38,034 nt of DNA from a virus. The stretch covers positions 1 through 38,034 of IMG/VR virus record IMGVR_UViG_3300012203_000006; one strand, given 5' to 3'. Below the pieces are notes generated by a model. That model was not told where the DNA came from. It saw nothing but the letters and a program-made list of their open reading frames with translations, and did no database searches. How positions within the stretch are numbered: the first letter of the stretch is position 1; each line of letters starts with the position of its first letter. Of this stretch, positions 37,964-38,034 are shown one piece after another. A program made the translations under genes and the position numbers.

Positions 37964-38034
37964 ATGGCAACTGTAGCGGAAGAAATTGCACGAAAACGTG
38001 CGGCAGCGGCGTTAAACGAGCAAGCCGATTCGCC
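37964..38034 (+). CDS. 5' end of the amidase-containing virion protein (continues at position 1)
   Basis: ATG 37964 begins MATVAEEIARKRAAAALNEQ and runs off the window in phase 2. The two left-over bases (cc) plus base 1 (c) make a Pro codon, after which position 2 is in frame with the giant ORF. The reading frame is therefore continuous across the junction if the genome is circular. There is no strong Shine-Dalgarno before the ATG. Role as for the main entry at 1-3880. Confidence 0.7.
   Translation, partial: MATVAEEIARKRAAAALNEQADS

Noticed and set aside
1-38034. tRNA, rRNA, integrase/attachment site or IS element
   Set aside because: I saw no cloverleaf, no transposase or integrase motifs and no IS-type terminal repeats; an excisionase-like HTH (7519-7728) alone does not imply lysogeny.

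Overview
The window looks like a complete, circularly permuted genome of a tailed bacteriophage (38,034 bp), cut inside one gene. The last 71 bases (ATG at 37964) and the first bases of the window join in one reading frame and restore a protein of about 1,316 residues. There is no sheath, tape-measure or long-tail gene. The portal, N4-gp56-type capsid protein, short run of tail proteins and large Ala/Gln/Gly-rich ejection-type proteins fit a short-tailed (podovirus-like) virus. I see no integrase, DNA polymerase, RNA polymerase or tRNA. The host is probably Gram-negative, because two small proteins carry cleavable signal peptides. The GGGSKTYKTW Walker A form of the RepA-like helicase reminds me of Verrucomicrobiota/PVC sequences, but that is a weak inference.

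Layout. (1) 16477 to 38034 and on through 1 to 5487, rightward: packaging and virion module. It holds TerS, TerL, three small head genes, a DNA methyltransferase, portal, scaffold and capsid protein. After these come a holin/coiled-coil/GH25 lysozyme cassette, two fibres with a shared anchor, tail proteins, and a block of ejection-type proteins ending in an amidase-containing giant protein and its partner. Two leftward homing-type endonuclease genes sit tail-to-tail inside this module (25425-26123 and 30631-31182). (2) 7063 to 5488, leftward: a tightly coupled operon of seven tiny genes with one RHH-like regulator, three coiled-coil plus single-TM proteins, two secreted proteins and one basic protein. 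(3) 7064 to 8190: control region with three ribbon-helix-helix proteins, one MerR/excisionase-like HTH protein, dyad operators and short repeats. (4) 8191 to 16274, rightward: early recombination and replication genes. These are a Sak4-like ATPase, an SSB ending in DDIPF, a four-cysteine RecB-type nuclease, an MT-A70 methylase, a second PD-(D/E)XK nuclease interrupted by an in-frame TGA, a VRR-NUC-like nuclease, a HAD phosphatase, a stand-alone DnaB-N-like protein and a RepA-like helicase.

How it may work together. The Sak4 ATPase, SSB and nuclease form a single-strand annealing/recombination set. The split DnaB-N and RepA-like proteins would open the origin for host polymerase. A cluster of seven ACTCCAG repeats with a cruciform-forming core lies between the helicase and TerS, and could be the origin, the packaging site or a late-gene operator. 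Start/stop overlaps (ATGA, TAATG) are used almost everywhere, so translation is strongly coupled. A perfect 18-bp dyad lies at the head of the early operon and inside the leftward operon, and may link their control.
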